This document shows, in pieces, positions 1 through 11,488 of a DNA stretch of 45,736 nt. Both the position numbers and the translations under genes were made by a program. This DNA comes from Proteromonas lacertae (Eukaryota; Sar; Bigyra; Opalinata; Proteromonadidae). Location: NCBI GenBank assembly GCA_002245135.1, contig NGBS01000048.1:1-45736 (forward strand), given 5' to 3'. Positions within the stretch are counted from its first letter, which is position 1. The number at the start of each line of letters is the position of its first letter. Under the pieces are notes generated by a model that was not told the origin of the DNA, did no database searches, and saw only the letters and a program-made list of their open reading frames with translations.

Positions 1-1205
1 TCCACTTACTATATATTTATGATCAATATCTAAATCTAAACATAAAACAGTATCTGTATGTCCTTTTAGAAAATTTACAAGAAAATGAATCAATATTAAA
101 GATTCTTATCTATTTTATATATTAATAAGAAATAATATTATATATTATATATACTAATTCTGAATTAGATGCAACGGCTATTCTATTATCATCGATATAT
201 TTCATATCAATTATTTCATCATTAAATCCTGCAATTTGATTGGTTACTTCTAATGTTTCAGAATTGTAATATAAAAAGTTACATTCTTTGGTTATTCCTA
301 TCAAACTATCTTCATCTTTATTGTATAATAAATGGATAAATGGTTGGTTTATATTACTACTATTCTCCTTTTCTGCTGATTCACATTTTGTAACTATATT
401 GATTATTCAATTTCTCAAAAATTTCCATTTCTTTAACTTTCCTTCAGCTCCACAGGTTATAAAATATAATTCGTTTATTGTACTATTCTTTAAACACTTT
501 ATTCCTTCTAATTCTTCATAAAATTAATACAGTCTTTAATAATGAGTAGTTTTGACTGTTGTATATATTCACTACTTTATCTCTACCAGCTGTACACATC
601 CATTTGTTATTTATCTGAAAAGGAAATTGAACTACATACACTTAAATGTTCGGTTAAAATCTTAATACAGGTGTTTATAGTCAAATCCCAGATTCTAATC
701 TTTGTATCATCACAACAGGTTATTAAATGTAGTTGAAATGGGTTGAATATTAAGAAATTAATCACTCCTTCGTGATCTCTGAAATTATGAGTACAGAAGC
801 CTCCTTCGATATTCCATACTTTAGCTGTATGATCGCTACTACCTGTGGCTAATAATTTTCCTGTGCTTTCAAAACACATTGACAATATTGGTCCATCGTG
901 AGCTTTCCATTGTCTTACACATTCCACCCTGTTGTTAAATCCCAATGACGTATCAGGAAATTTTGACTTGCAGTTATAATTTCATTTTTAACTGGATTTA
1001 GTTCAAAACAGATTATTTTCTCAGCATCTCCCTCTGGTTTAAGTTTTCTGGTAATTTGGGCCATTTTTTGTATCGAAAAAAGTAACACTGCCTTCATTCT
1101 CACAAACCAAAATCGAAGGATCAAGTGCATACTGTATTTTTCCACCTGTATAGAAGCTTTCATAGTTTTTCTCTACCTCCCAAACTTTAGATGTTCCATC
1201 ATTCC
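1..1205 (-). CDS. UTP13: UTP13/TBL3, WD40 subunit of the U3 snoRNP (SSU processome); C-terminus outside window
   Basis: WD40-repeat protein of the UTP-B complex that works on pre-rRNA in the nucleolus. Reading leftwards, the N-terminal segment (about 1205-1050) has KNYESFYTGGKIQYA, like the TBL3 N-terminus (NY...EPFYKGG). Next come WKAHDGPILSMCF, ATGSSDHTAKVWN, FRDHEGVINFL and, after a 25-nt intron (615-639), TAGRDKVVNIYN; then a 45-nt intron (110-154) and KGHTDTVLCLD. The order of repeats fits TBL3/Utp13 rather than a generic WD40 protein. The frame changes by one base at short homopolymers (about 70-73, 520-523, 927-929, and one between 1035 and 1075); in so conserved a gene these look like assembly errors. 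The Utp13 C-terminal domain lies beyond the left edge. The start codon near 1205 is approximate. Confidence 0.85.
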
Positions 1206-1238
1206 TGTAATTTCAATTCCATTTCAACCAAAATAGAA

Positions 1239-3812
1239 ATGACAGGCTTGACAGAAAGCTTGAATTTTATCAGTTTAAGAGAAAACGGGAGATAACGTAG
1301 AAAGACGTATACTTGGAGTTCCATATATCTATTAAATAGGATTATCAAGGCCCAGAAGGCTTGATCCAATAACAGGACTGTCTACCCCAACTTCTAGACG
1401 TCAATCATCGATTCGTAGGATATCAAGATTAGCTGGTCCAGGTATTATTATTTTATCATTGTCTAGGCTGCTGATGACCAGTACGGAAATGTAGAATTAC
1501 AACATCAGTATATTTCTTATATTTCATAATTAATAGTCGAACTTCAACCATAGTTGGCCGATCCAGTCCAATAGTATTTTGCTTGTATTTATTATGTAGG
1601 ATTTAGATTCACCACTTCCTAAGTGTAAATCACCACTAAGTAGCCAATCAGGTGTATTTACATCGTGTTTTGATTCAAATTCGAGTATACCAGAAATTGA
1701 TGATGAACTGGCACATATAAAACCAGATAAACCGTTTATAAAAAGTCCAATAGATGCATCAGCTACAAAATCAACAAATAATCTGCCGAAAGGTCTAATC
1801 CTGCAACAGCAACAAGCAAACAAAACAGTAGCAACAACAACTACCACAGCAGCTAAAACTGCAAACACAACAACACCATCTCCGATAGGTAAAGCTCCAC
1901 CAATCAATTCCAAAGCAGCGAGTAATCCTGGTGTGAAAAAATCACCCATTGTACAAGATAAAAAAGTAACTACTACACAGAAATCTAATGTAAATACAGT
2001 GAAACAATCAGCATCACAAGGAACATTATCGCCATTATCTAAACTACCAACTGGTATAAAACCACCCACAACAACAACAACAACAACAACAGCTAAACCT
2101 GCTGCTGCTGCTGTATCAACTACTGCAAAACCATTAACAAATGTAAAATCAACATTACCAGCTGCAAAGCCAGCTAATTCTACTACAAATGCTGCTAAAC
2201 CTGTAGCAAAGCCTACAGCAGCTGCAAAACCAACAGCAAATACAGAATCATCAAAATCACTCCCTCCGCTAGGTGGAAATGCAAAAGCAGCTAACAATAG
2301 TAAAGTAAATAATTTAAAAATCAATATGGATGAAGTACTAGAAGAAGACAAAGGAGAAGATGTAATAAATAAACAAATAGAATCTAGTGTAAAGAAATTC
2401 GATACTGGTACAAAGAGTTTTGTAGTCAATATACGTTATGTAGGTAGAGGTAATTGTGCAGTAGTATACAAAGGTGTTCATGTTCCATCATTAACTATTG
2501 TAGCAATTAAAGAAGTGAAGATTATAGATGAAGCAATCAGAAAACAGTTTATTAATGAATTGAATGCTTTGAGTTGTAATAGAGTATTTATGACAACCAA
2601 TGGAACAATGTCATTACCTCCATGTCCATTTATTGTTTCATTTTATGATGTATTTAATGATGAAACCAAAGGTAGAACTTGTATAGTAATGGAATATATG
2701 GATGGTGGTAGTTTACAGGATATTATAACACACAATGAAGGAGGTATTAGAGATGAAAATGCATTGTATAATATATCATATGCAATAATGAAAGGAATTA
2801 ATTATTTACATAGTCGACATATGATTCATCGAGATATCAAACCTTCAAACCTTTTAATTAATCATTTTGGAGATGTAAAGTTATCTGATTTTGGTATAGT
2901 TAAGGAATTATGTAATAGTTATGGTATTGCTGATACATTTGTTGGTACTTTGCCTTATATGAGTCCAAGTAGAATTGGTGCTGAAGAATATAGTTATGGA
3001 AGTGATATATGGTCATTTGGTTTATCAATCTATGTATTAGCGAAAGGAGAATTTCCATATGATAAGAATAAAGACTATTGGACGATTCTTGAACAAATTA
3101 AAGACAATCCTGCTCCAAGATTGTCTACTAAAGAGTTTTCTAAAGAATTTTGTAATTTTATTGAGATGTGTTTGAATAAAGATGAGAGTAAAATACCAAC
3201 TATTAATCAACTATTTTCACATCCATTTTTTAAAGGTAAAAAGCCAGTAAGATCACAAAATGTATATATATATATATATAAACTATTTTTTAAAATGAAG
3301 AAAATATATATATAAAACAAAAGACGGAATTAATAGAAAATATATATTATTATATTCTTTGTTATGAATGTCGATTTTATACAGATACTTCTGATTGAAT
3401 TAATCTATTATCTATTATTATTATTTATAATTTTTTATATTCTAATATATTTTTATAGCCTCTTAATACAAATACATGTAGAAGAGAGTTAGATGATGTG
3501 ATAGACAAAGTCTTATCATTTCATGTAAGAAATCAGTATAACAAAGTGTTAGAAGAAGTAAAAAGAACAAAAAATCAACATCCAGCAATAGAAAAGACAA
3601 TTAATTTACCAATTTATTCAGAGACTATATTAACCCATTTGGCTAAACAGATTGGTTTGACATTTAATGAGACATATCAACATTATTCTAAGAGATGCCA
3701 AGATATGATAAATTTAGTTAAAGATAAAGGATTATTGTATAAAGATCCTGAAAATGGTAAAACAATTGGTGAAAGATATTCTGTTGATGAAAGGAATTGT
3801 TATTTTGGATAA
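1239..3812 (+). CDS. MAP kinase kinase (MEK-like) with long Thr/Ala-rich N-terminus and extra C-terminal helical region
   Basis: Dual-specificity kinase of a MAPK cascade. Visible in the catalytic domain (about 2430-3230): glycine loop GRGNCAVVYKG, VAIKEVK lysine, HRDIKPSNLL catalytic loop, LSDFGIVKEL, and the activation segment ADTFVGTLPYMSPSRI, which closely follows the MEK pattern (NSFVGT.SYMSPER). The N-terminal half is low complexity (Thr/Ala/Lys/Pro, CAA/ACA repeats at 1800-2250). A first exon starting MTGLTESLN at 1239 is inferred; the frame from there to 1587 needs small introns and one base less in GGG at 1287-1289. A 197-nt intron (3262-3458) with a TA microsatellite precedes the last exon, a roughly 115-residue helical tail absent from standard MEKs. 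Head-to-head with UTP13, about 33 bp apart. Confidence 0.85.
1245..1263. promoter_or_regulatory. GGCTTGACAGAAAGCTTGA between UTP13 and the MAP kinase kinase
   Basis: Two copies of the recurring GCTTGA core about 40 bp upstream of the UTP13 start. If the kinase starts at 1239 the motif overlaps its first codons, which weakens the regulatory reading. Confidence 0.3.
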
Positions 3813-3897
3813 TTAAAGTACTTTAAAATAATTAATTACATCTTGTTTTTTTATGATGTTTTATTAAAAAAGAGATTTAAAAATAAAGAAATAATAA

Positions 3898-6385
3898 TTA
3901 ATTTATTAATTGAATCAACTTTGAAGCAAGTGCAGCATTATCAGGACTTTCATTTACAAAAGTATTTATATTCTTTATTAAAGCATCACCATAAGGAGTT
4001 TTATTTTGTAATAAAGCAGATGCAAAATCAACAATATTATCTTGACATAATGGATTTCCTTCTTCATTAACAGGATAAATCAATCTAAAAACACCAACAA
4101 ATAATCTATTACTTAACATATCAACTCCAAAATCACCATTCTTTACAACATTTCTTATTATTTCAGAGGCAATTTGACAAGTATCCACTTCATTTAAAGC
4201 ACATATTAAATAATCCATTATTGATAGAATTACATGTTTCCATGTTTCTCCTTGTTCTACTATTTCATTTATTTGATTTTCATTGGATATTGCACAAATT
4301 ACTAATTCATTTAAAATATCTAAATGATTCAAATCCAATACTTCTAATTTATTTGATTCTATAAATGTCAAGAAACATTCTATCAAATCAGATGGATGCC
4401 AATATTCAATTATTCCACTTATATGTATTGTTGTGGTAGTTTGATAAGGATATAAAATATCATTCACCTTCTGTAATAATGGTTTATAAATATTAGTAGG
4501 TAAAGATAATAAACATTCAATAAATGGATAATTCATCTGTGAATAAAGAGGTAATAAATGAACACCATAACTTAAAGCAACCATTAAAACATTTGGTGGA
4601 TTAGTTGGTATTAAAATATCTAAATATATTCTAATTAAATCATCTGAAACATTACTATTATTATCATTATTGGAGGTTAATATGTTATAGATTAGAATCA
4701 CTAATTGTGCTTGAACTTCCCACCATTTATCATTTCGAATCGTCATGATTTGATCATAACAAGCCAAGACAGCATTCAAATCTCTTGTTGCTAAATTTGC
4801 TAAAATACAAACACCACTTGCTCTAACTGTTGGATTTGGATTCTTCAAGCCGATTTGTGAGTAATATAAATATAAATCTATTATCTCCTGTGGTAATTCA
4901 TATTCACTATTTATTAATATTGACATAGAAAGAATAAAACATGGAATATTATCAATTTTTTCTTTCAACATCTTTAATACTCTGCTTCTATCAGGATTAT
5001 CACCTGTTACAAAGTAAGATAAAATATTCATTAAAAATTCAATTCTATCACTATAATGACATATTAAAACTGCAAATTTTGGTAATAAATAATCACAAAA
5101 TAAACCAGATGATAGTTTCTTATCTTGTTGTGCTATTCCTTCAGCAAATAACTTCATAAATGATCTAAAAGTATCAAATACTTGAGTATTCAATGGTAAA
5201 TATTGAAATACTGGATATAATAAATCAGATAAATTCCAAAACTCTCTTGGGGAATTACAACAGATTTGAATTAAAGATTGAACTTTGGTTAAACATTCAC
5301 TAAATATTGCATTTAATCCATCAATAGCTGTGTTTGGAATATTGTTATTTCCACCATTCATTGCTTTCTTTGATAATAAATCAGTGATTGCGATGAAAGG
5401 GATGGGAATTGTATCATCTATTTTATGTTGTTCCTTTGCTGCATTGTCGAAGAATTCTAATATGGAAAGTGGACCAACAGGGTGTGAAACATCATCTTTG
5501 ATTGGAGCACCAATTGATGCAGAACTTTCTAATCTACTAGCACTTCTATATTTAATAAATATATATCAATAAATATCATATATATATATATATATATATA
5601 CGATGAAGCAACCTGTAATTCCATTTGTGCTCTTACATGACTCACATTTTTATCAACTTGTTTAACTTCAACTTTCTTAGCATCAACTGCTGGGATTGGC
5701 TTACTCTGAGTCAATGTTCTGTTTACTCCTTTTACTGTTCTTGTTGCATTTATACTACCTGACATTGAACTATATCTATTTGGATTCAATATCTTATCAT
5801 CTTGTAATTTAGTTTCATGGTTTTCTAAAGTATGTTGCATTCGATTGGAGATATATTCGTCATTCTTTGAATCTGCTACATCTCCTTCTTTCATTGATAG
5901 ATGTATTGCTGTTGAAGCGTTAGTCTTAGCATAACCAGGAACATCTTCATTTTGATCAATCTTAGGGATTTTGATATTACGGTTTGTTAGATGTTTGTAA
6001 CATTTTGCTAAGAATGGAATGACAAATCCTTCATTACAGAATATAATTCCATCAACTTCTTCCTTTGTGTATTTAATATCAATTTTGTCAAGCAGTAACA
6101 TAATCTGACCCCAGTTATTTTTTTTGCATGCTAATGATGAGCCATTCTCAAAAGAATGCATTGATATTTCTGATGGATAGTATCTTGAGAAGATTTCTGC
6201 AACTAAAAATCCATTACAAAAATCCCTATAGTAACATTAAACATTTTTTACTATACCTCTTGGGATTTTTTATTGAATATGACAAATCTAATGTCTGAAA
6301 CCATTTTAAAAGCTAAAATAAATTAAATCTACAGTAAATATACTTCTCTGGGAACATTTTCACGAGCTGGTGCTTTGCTATACAT
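3898..6385 (-). CDS. SPEF1/SPATA4-type calponin-homology (CH_2) protein fused to HEAT/armadillo-like repeats, probable ciliary protein
   Basis: About 790 residues in four exons. Starts at 6385 (MYSKAPARENVPREL). Residues about 10-115 form a CH_2 domain: LLKWFQTLDLSYSIKNPKR, DFCNGFLVAEIFSRYYP, SEISMHSFENG and NNWGQIMLLLDKIDIKYT match the SPEF1/SPATA4 pattern. Introns are 31, 31 and 56 nt (the last, 5546-5601, holds a TA run). A Ser/Lys-rich linker follows, then an alpha-helical repeat region of about 480 residues with HEAT-like units such as NPTVRASGVCILANLAT. CH_2 proteins bind ciliary microtubules, so an axonemal role is inferred. The upstream sequence contains AAGCTTGACA 36-53 bp before the ATG. 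The tail lies 85 bp from the end of the convergent kinase gene. The CH_2 call is firm; the HEAT family is not identified further. Confidence 0.75.
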
Positions 6386-6420
6386 CCAAAATTAAAAAAA
6401 CGTTTCTTTTCAAAACGAAT

Positions 6421-6438
6421 GTCAAGCTTAATTCAAGC
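6421..6438. promoter_or_regulatory. GTCAAGCTTAATTCAAGC upstream of the CH+HEAT gene
   Basis: Contains AAGCTTGAC on the minus strand plus a second CTTGA, 36-53 bp before the ATG at 6385. Same core as at the APC4 and adhesin starts. Confidence 0.4.
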
Positions 6439-6536
6439 ATTAACAATAATATTTTTTTAAACAATAAAAAACGTGTAACAGGGTATATATGACTTTAATT
6501 TTATATAAAAAATTATAATTACATGGAAAAAATTTA

Positions 6537-7197
6537 TTAATATAAATCAGGATTTATAAAAGGAATTAAACTCAAACTAACAGCCTGGGAATAAAAGATA
6601 CTTCGATCGATTATTCCATTGGTTAATATTCCTACTGTCCCATCATTTTGACCACTGTTCTTTCGACTAAATATTAAATCATCAGCTTTACCTAACTCAA
6701 TTCCATCTATTTATATATTAATATTATAAATACATACTACTCACTAATTCTTGAACATTTGGAGGAATTATAAATGATCCAGTTCTACCAAAACCCCATT
6801 TGTTATCACTTGGTCTTAAAACGGCTATCCAAGCAAAACATACCATACTGTTTCGACTGATTTGATGATCGTCAAATATTGGCTCATCTTTCACTCCTCC
6901 TTCTAAACCAATTATATAAGAAGGAGTAGAAGAGGAATTCTCTTGTTTGTATTTATTAAGTGCATCAATCACTCGATTTATTGCTCCTTGTCTCGTCTCT
7001 TTCTCGCCAATGGGTTGACAAGACACTTTTGAATCAGAAGCACAGTCTATACAATTAATTTTGCAATTTTTGAAAATCTATTATCTGCATTACATTAAAT
7101 ATTATACTTTTGAAAATCCATCTCGACAAGCTTTCACTTTTACTGGATTCTTTGAAGCAACTAATAAATTAAGACTATTTTCAATAGGTATTGACAT
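6537..7197 (-). CDS. YjjX/DUF84-family inosine/xanthosine triphosphatase
   Basis: House-cleaning NTPase expected to hydrolyse ITP/XTP and keep deaminated purines out of nucleic acids. About 198 residues in three exons; start at 7197 (MSIPIENSLNLL). Family hallmarks: VASKNPVKVKACRDGF at the N-terminus, QPIGEKETRQGAINR (family GE.ETRQGA..RA) and YIIGLEGGVKDEP (family GLEGGV), followed by GFGRTGSFIIPP and a C-terminal DGIELGKADDLIF. Introns are 30 nt (after FSK) and 34 nt (after ELV). The length is close to bacterial YjjX. A perfect inverted repeat, TAATCAAG/CTTGATTA, lies 57-85 bp upstream. Confidence 0.88.
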
Positions 7198-7253
7198 TTT
7201 GTATATAGATCTTATTAATTTATGAGAATGTGTTGTATGTGATGATAAAAACA

Positions 7254-7282
7254 TAATCAAGCCAAATTATTATGCTTGATTA
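7254..7282. promoter_or_regulatory. Inverted repeat TAATCAAG-13 nt-CTTGATTA upstream of the YjjX gene
   Basis: Arms at 7254-7261 and 7275-7282 are perfect 8-bp inverted repeats. The ATCAAGCC half resembles motifs near the APC4 and TMEM144 starts. It may be a binding site or core promoter element; only recurrence supports this. Confidence 0.4.
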
Positions 7283-7385
7283 TCTTGATCTGAGTTTACC
7301 TCACATTTGATTTTTTGTTATTTTCTCGATTATTCAGGACGTTAATAACAAAACAACAATTCATATATAATATTAATGAAGATAA

Positions 7386-9575
7386 TTATATGAATATGAT
7401 GAATATTGTTGTGAATATGAATATATTGAAAGTAAATGTTAAACCTTTATTACTTTCATCACTATCACCATTATCATCATCATCGTTATTTGTTCTATCA
7501 CTTATTCCTTCTTCTTTCTTTATTTGTTTTATTCTATCTTCAAATTCTTTAATAGCATCATTTTTCAAGTTTTCATTACACTCAATAAAATTATTACCTT
7601 CAAATTCAACAAATTTGTGATAATATCTTTTATGATTTTCCCTTACTAAATACTTATCTTCATATCCTTCTACTATGTAAAGATTATTATAATTCTCATC
7701 TCTACTGCTATAATAATCATCTTTTTTAATGCCAAACTTAAACCCACTATAATCAGTGAGATTTTTATTGTTATAATTATAATTATTTGAATAAAATACT
7801 TTGTTGTATAATGAGAGTGATATTATATCATCTAGATCTCCTTGTAAATTAGTTTTTAAACACTTATCATCAGGAATTGGTTTGGTGTATTTTGTTATTC
7901 TATTGATTATTTCATTTAATTTTGTTGAATCATATTCTCTTAATGATATTGTTTCATCATCATCAAAATCACCAATGCTGTGGATTGTTAAGTTTGCTCC
8001 TTTTTTAGTAATACTCAAATTATATTCTCTATGAATATGTTCATATGTTAATTCATCAAATCTCACTTCACATTTCTCATATTTTGTGTCTTTATCTTTT
8101 AATGGAATGAAAGAACTACATGATTTATCATCATCATATTCAGGATCATATATTGGTTCTACTCCACTCTTTTCTTTATCAACTACTTCATCTTCAAAAT
8201 CTTCAAATCTCACAGATTCTATTTAGATAGCATAATAAAAATGAATAATACTTGTTTCTGAATCTAATTTTAATATTAATTTCAGTTGTTTGATATATCC
8301 TATATTATTATTATTATTTGTTTGCGTTATTATTGTTAAGATATCATCAACTACAAAATATCCTTTGTAATAATCATTGTAACTTTCTTTTATTTCTTCA
8401 TAATAATATCCTTTTGTTGTTTCTTTTATTAATTCTTTATTTTTCTTTTTGTTATTATAAGACGAGTTTCTTATATTCTTTTTATATGCATTACTGTTCT
8501 TTGCATTATTATAAACTACATCAAAAGCATCGTTAAAAACAGAATCAAAATCAGATACCTTTTCAAAGAGTGGAGTTTTTACCATATTCCAGTTATCTTC
8601 ATTGTAATTATACAATGAAGAAATGTACTTACACTCATTGTCCAAACATATTAACGCTGAACTATCATCTTCACCATCTACAGTTTCATCAGTAACTTTC
8701 GTATAATTTCCTTCATTTTTCAAAAACCAATTTGCTGTAACTACTTCAAAACTATTCTCAATATACTTTATTCCTAACATTCTGTTATTTTTTAATCTAA
8801 TTACAAAATCTTTATCTCCAAATAAACTTTTAAGAGAGAAATTATTTGATGGTAAAGCATATGTATTTATATTCATATTGTTCAATATAAAACTTGTTGT
8901 TTTTAATCTCACTATAAAGATGTATAATATACTGAATACTATAGTCGTTCATTTCATGCTTTTCATTATTTATAGTTAAATAAATTGCATCATTGTATTT
9001 ATTTTGTATATGTGTGATTTGAGTTGCATTCTTCATTTCTTTTATCATTTCTTCAATCTCGTTTATACCATTTTCACATTTACTTTTCAATTCTCTATAT
9101 TTAATAGAAGATAAAAGAATTATACTTATAACTATATTCTTTACCATAATCTACATCACATTCTACTATTTTATATCTATTACTAAACCAGAATCTTGAT
9201 TTCTCTTCATCCAATTCTACATTCTTAATATTGATTAAATCAGTTTTATTTTCAGATTCATAAGTAAATATCCATATATAATAATAGTCGTAACTTCTTC
9301 GAAAAACACCAATTGCATCATCAGTAACATATAAATTATAATCTGAGTAAGAATTATGATAGTCCACTCCAAAATTCAATGATGAGTTTACCAGTGACTT
9401 AATATTTGTTCTACTATTGCCATTAACATTAAAATCTCTTCTTAGAATACTTTTCTTCAAACTTTTGAACATACTCTCTTTGTTCTTATTTAAACACAAT
9501 ATTGGGGTTAACAATATTACAAAGAATAAAACTATATATTTTAATCACTCATAATATACTTCTAATACTCTTCAT
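7386..9575 (-). CDS. Predicted secreted, GPI-anchored surface protein, paralogue of the gene at 11489-13543
   Basis: No known family. About 689 residues assembled from five exons: signal peptide MKSIRILFFVILLTPILC starting at 9575, introns of 28, 31, 28 and 33 nt, a long Asn/Asp/Tyr-rich body with a few Cys pairs (CLDNEC, DKSCSS, CEVRF), then a D/N-rich stretch and a C-terminal hydrophobic tail (FTFNIFIFTTIFIIFI) with nothing after it. Signal peptide plus bare hydrophobic tail is the GPI-anchor arrangement. Two segments match the gene at 11489-13543: KEYSYKELKSKCEN...IEEMI, and YYYEEIKESYNDYYKGYFV. Function is unknown; a surface coat or receptor role is inference. Upstream (9576-10026) I found no gene. 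Confidence 0.65.
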
Positions 9576-10026
9576 TTTTGAAAAATGGAAATGAGAAACG
9601 GTTCAAAAATTTCATTCTTTCAATTCTATTGGCTATATTCTTATACTGAGTTAAATGAGTGTCTTTTGATGATATTTATAACTCATATTTGATTAAAATA
9701 CTCCAAATATTGTTATGAAAGAATAAAATAGAGTTTAGTAAGTGATGTAGAGAATGGTTAATTAGCTTAGAGAGTAATGTAGATTATTAGTATAATTTTG
9801 GTTATAATTTACAAGTGAATATTTAATTTTGTGGTTTATATTATTATTTGCTTAACTATAAGACTTTGTTAGAGTATTTGCTCAAATAATGGTTTTCACA
9901 TCTAATGAACATAAAAATATACTCCAATGAGTAATATTGAATCAAATAAATACTATGAAATATAAACCATAACAATTTTCTAATTAAACCAACAATAATC
10001 AACAGATAGACAATTATATATATATA
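9576..10026. other. Intergenic region, no gene seen
   Basis: About 450 bp between the start of the surface protein gene and the end of the next minus-strand gene. AT-rich, short open frames only; it holds short A/T runs (TTTTTGAAAAATGG near 9574-9587) and nothing I can name. Confidence 0.5.
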
Positions 10027-11395
10027 TTAGTAGTGTGTATCATTTACCAGATGAACTTCAAATTCATCATCATTATCATCAACATTTACACTATTTCGAA
10101 ATTGACTGTCAGAGATAGAAATTAATGGTTCTTGAGGTACTGAATTGGTAGTTATTCTTATTTCGCTGTTATTTGAAGAAAACTTCTTTTCAGCTTACTA
10201 ATGTGGGTGTAGAATTTGGACTTTCTTCATTCTTATTTTCATCATTTCTATTATCAATTATATTCATATTATTTAACATTATTTTATCATTTATATCAGA
10301 AGAAGATGATGATGAAGGAATATTCTCATCTTCATCATTATTATTCATTATAGTTGATTCTTTAGTGTATATTCCTTTCTTAGTTGTAATTATGTTATTA
10401 TTATCATTAATTGTAGGAGAAGGAGGTGGAAGAATTGAAGATGGTATATTTTCATATTCATTATTATTATTATTACTATCATTATCGTATTGTAATTGTT
10501 TAATATGAGTAGGAGGAGGAGGAGGAGGAGAGGTTACTATATCATTACTATATTCTTCTTCATCATTACTATAGTTATTAGTTTTATTCATTATCTCACT
10601 CATTTTCATTTTCATTGGAATATATATTGAACTATCAGTAGTTGGATTTCTTCTTATTGAATTACTAATTGTTCGATTATTATTATTATCATTCAAGTTG
10701 ATTGTATTTGGTAATAAAGGATTGGAATGAAGTGTATGTAATAACATTGGTGATTTTTCATAAAAACTAGAAGTAGTTCAAATTATCATTATCTATTTTT
10801 CCTATTGATTTCTTTAAACCTCCTAATGTATTTCTTTTCTTTCTTTCCTTATTATTACTACTTTTCATACTATCAGCATATATATTTTCATTATTATTTA
10901 AAAATGATGTTTTTGAATTTTTATCTCTCATTCTATCAGTGTTTTCATTCATTAATTTAGAAGTATTATTATTACCATAATATGGAGGTAATAATGAAGT
11001 ACCATTTCTTGTCTTTGATATTAATTCTGTTCTTTTCATCGTTTCTCTAATTGTATGATGCTGAGTGTTAATTGTGGATGATAATGTCACATTTTGATTC
11101 TTTAAATAATCAATATAAACTTTCAACTTTCTTCTTTTTGTTACATATCTCCATGAATGAAATACATAAATGTATAATTCTATAAATACAATGTCTTTTC
11201 TTCACTACTTTCAGCTTTACGATGTAGACTTAAATAATCGTGAATAAATCACTCGTATCTTAAATCCTTCAGAAATTACATCTTTACAGCTTAAGAAGAA
11301 TGTTTCACAATTCTAAAAAGTAGAAATTTAGTAAAACATACTGAAAGATCATCCATATTTACACCAAAAAAAGGAATGCTTGAAGAACAACCCAT
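10027..11395 (-). CDS. Unknown protein with N-terminal MGCSSS myristoylation/palmitoylation motif and Asn/Ser-rich tail
   Basis: No family recognised. The start chosen at 11395 gives MGCSSSIPFFGVNMDDLS, a textbook N-myristoylation site (G2, S6) with an adjacent cysteine for palmitoylation, predicting membrane attachment on the cytoplasmic face. Small introns follow (for example GTATGTTTTAC...TTTTTAG, 29 nt, after MDDLS). A basic helical stretch (FHSWRYVTKRRKLKVYIDYLK) resembles an IQ-like helix. The rest is low complexity: Asn/Ser, a PPPPPP run, Asp/Glu. The frame changes by one base near 10190 and again near 10750, with 11110-11250 needing an intron I place only roughly. It shares a 93-bp divergent spacer with the surface gene starting at 11489. 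Confidence 0.55.
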
Positions 11396-11488
11396 AAATC
11401 AAAATAAAAATTCAAATTAATAACGACTATTTTTCAATACAGCTAATACATGTGTATTTGTATAAATTTCTATCTTTCAGTTTTATCA

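Noticed and set aside
1530-2429. Long minus-strand open frame rich in Val/Phe/Ala
   Set aside because: It is the shadow of the Thr/Ala-rich kinase N-terminus; composition mirrors the CAA/ACA repeats.
10186-10198. Possible 13-nt intron (GTAAGCTGAAAAG on the minus strand), with a near copy at 11208-11220
   Set aside because: Removing the first restores frame, but removing the second leads to a stop. 13 nt is implausibly short, so a one-base assembly error is simpler.
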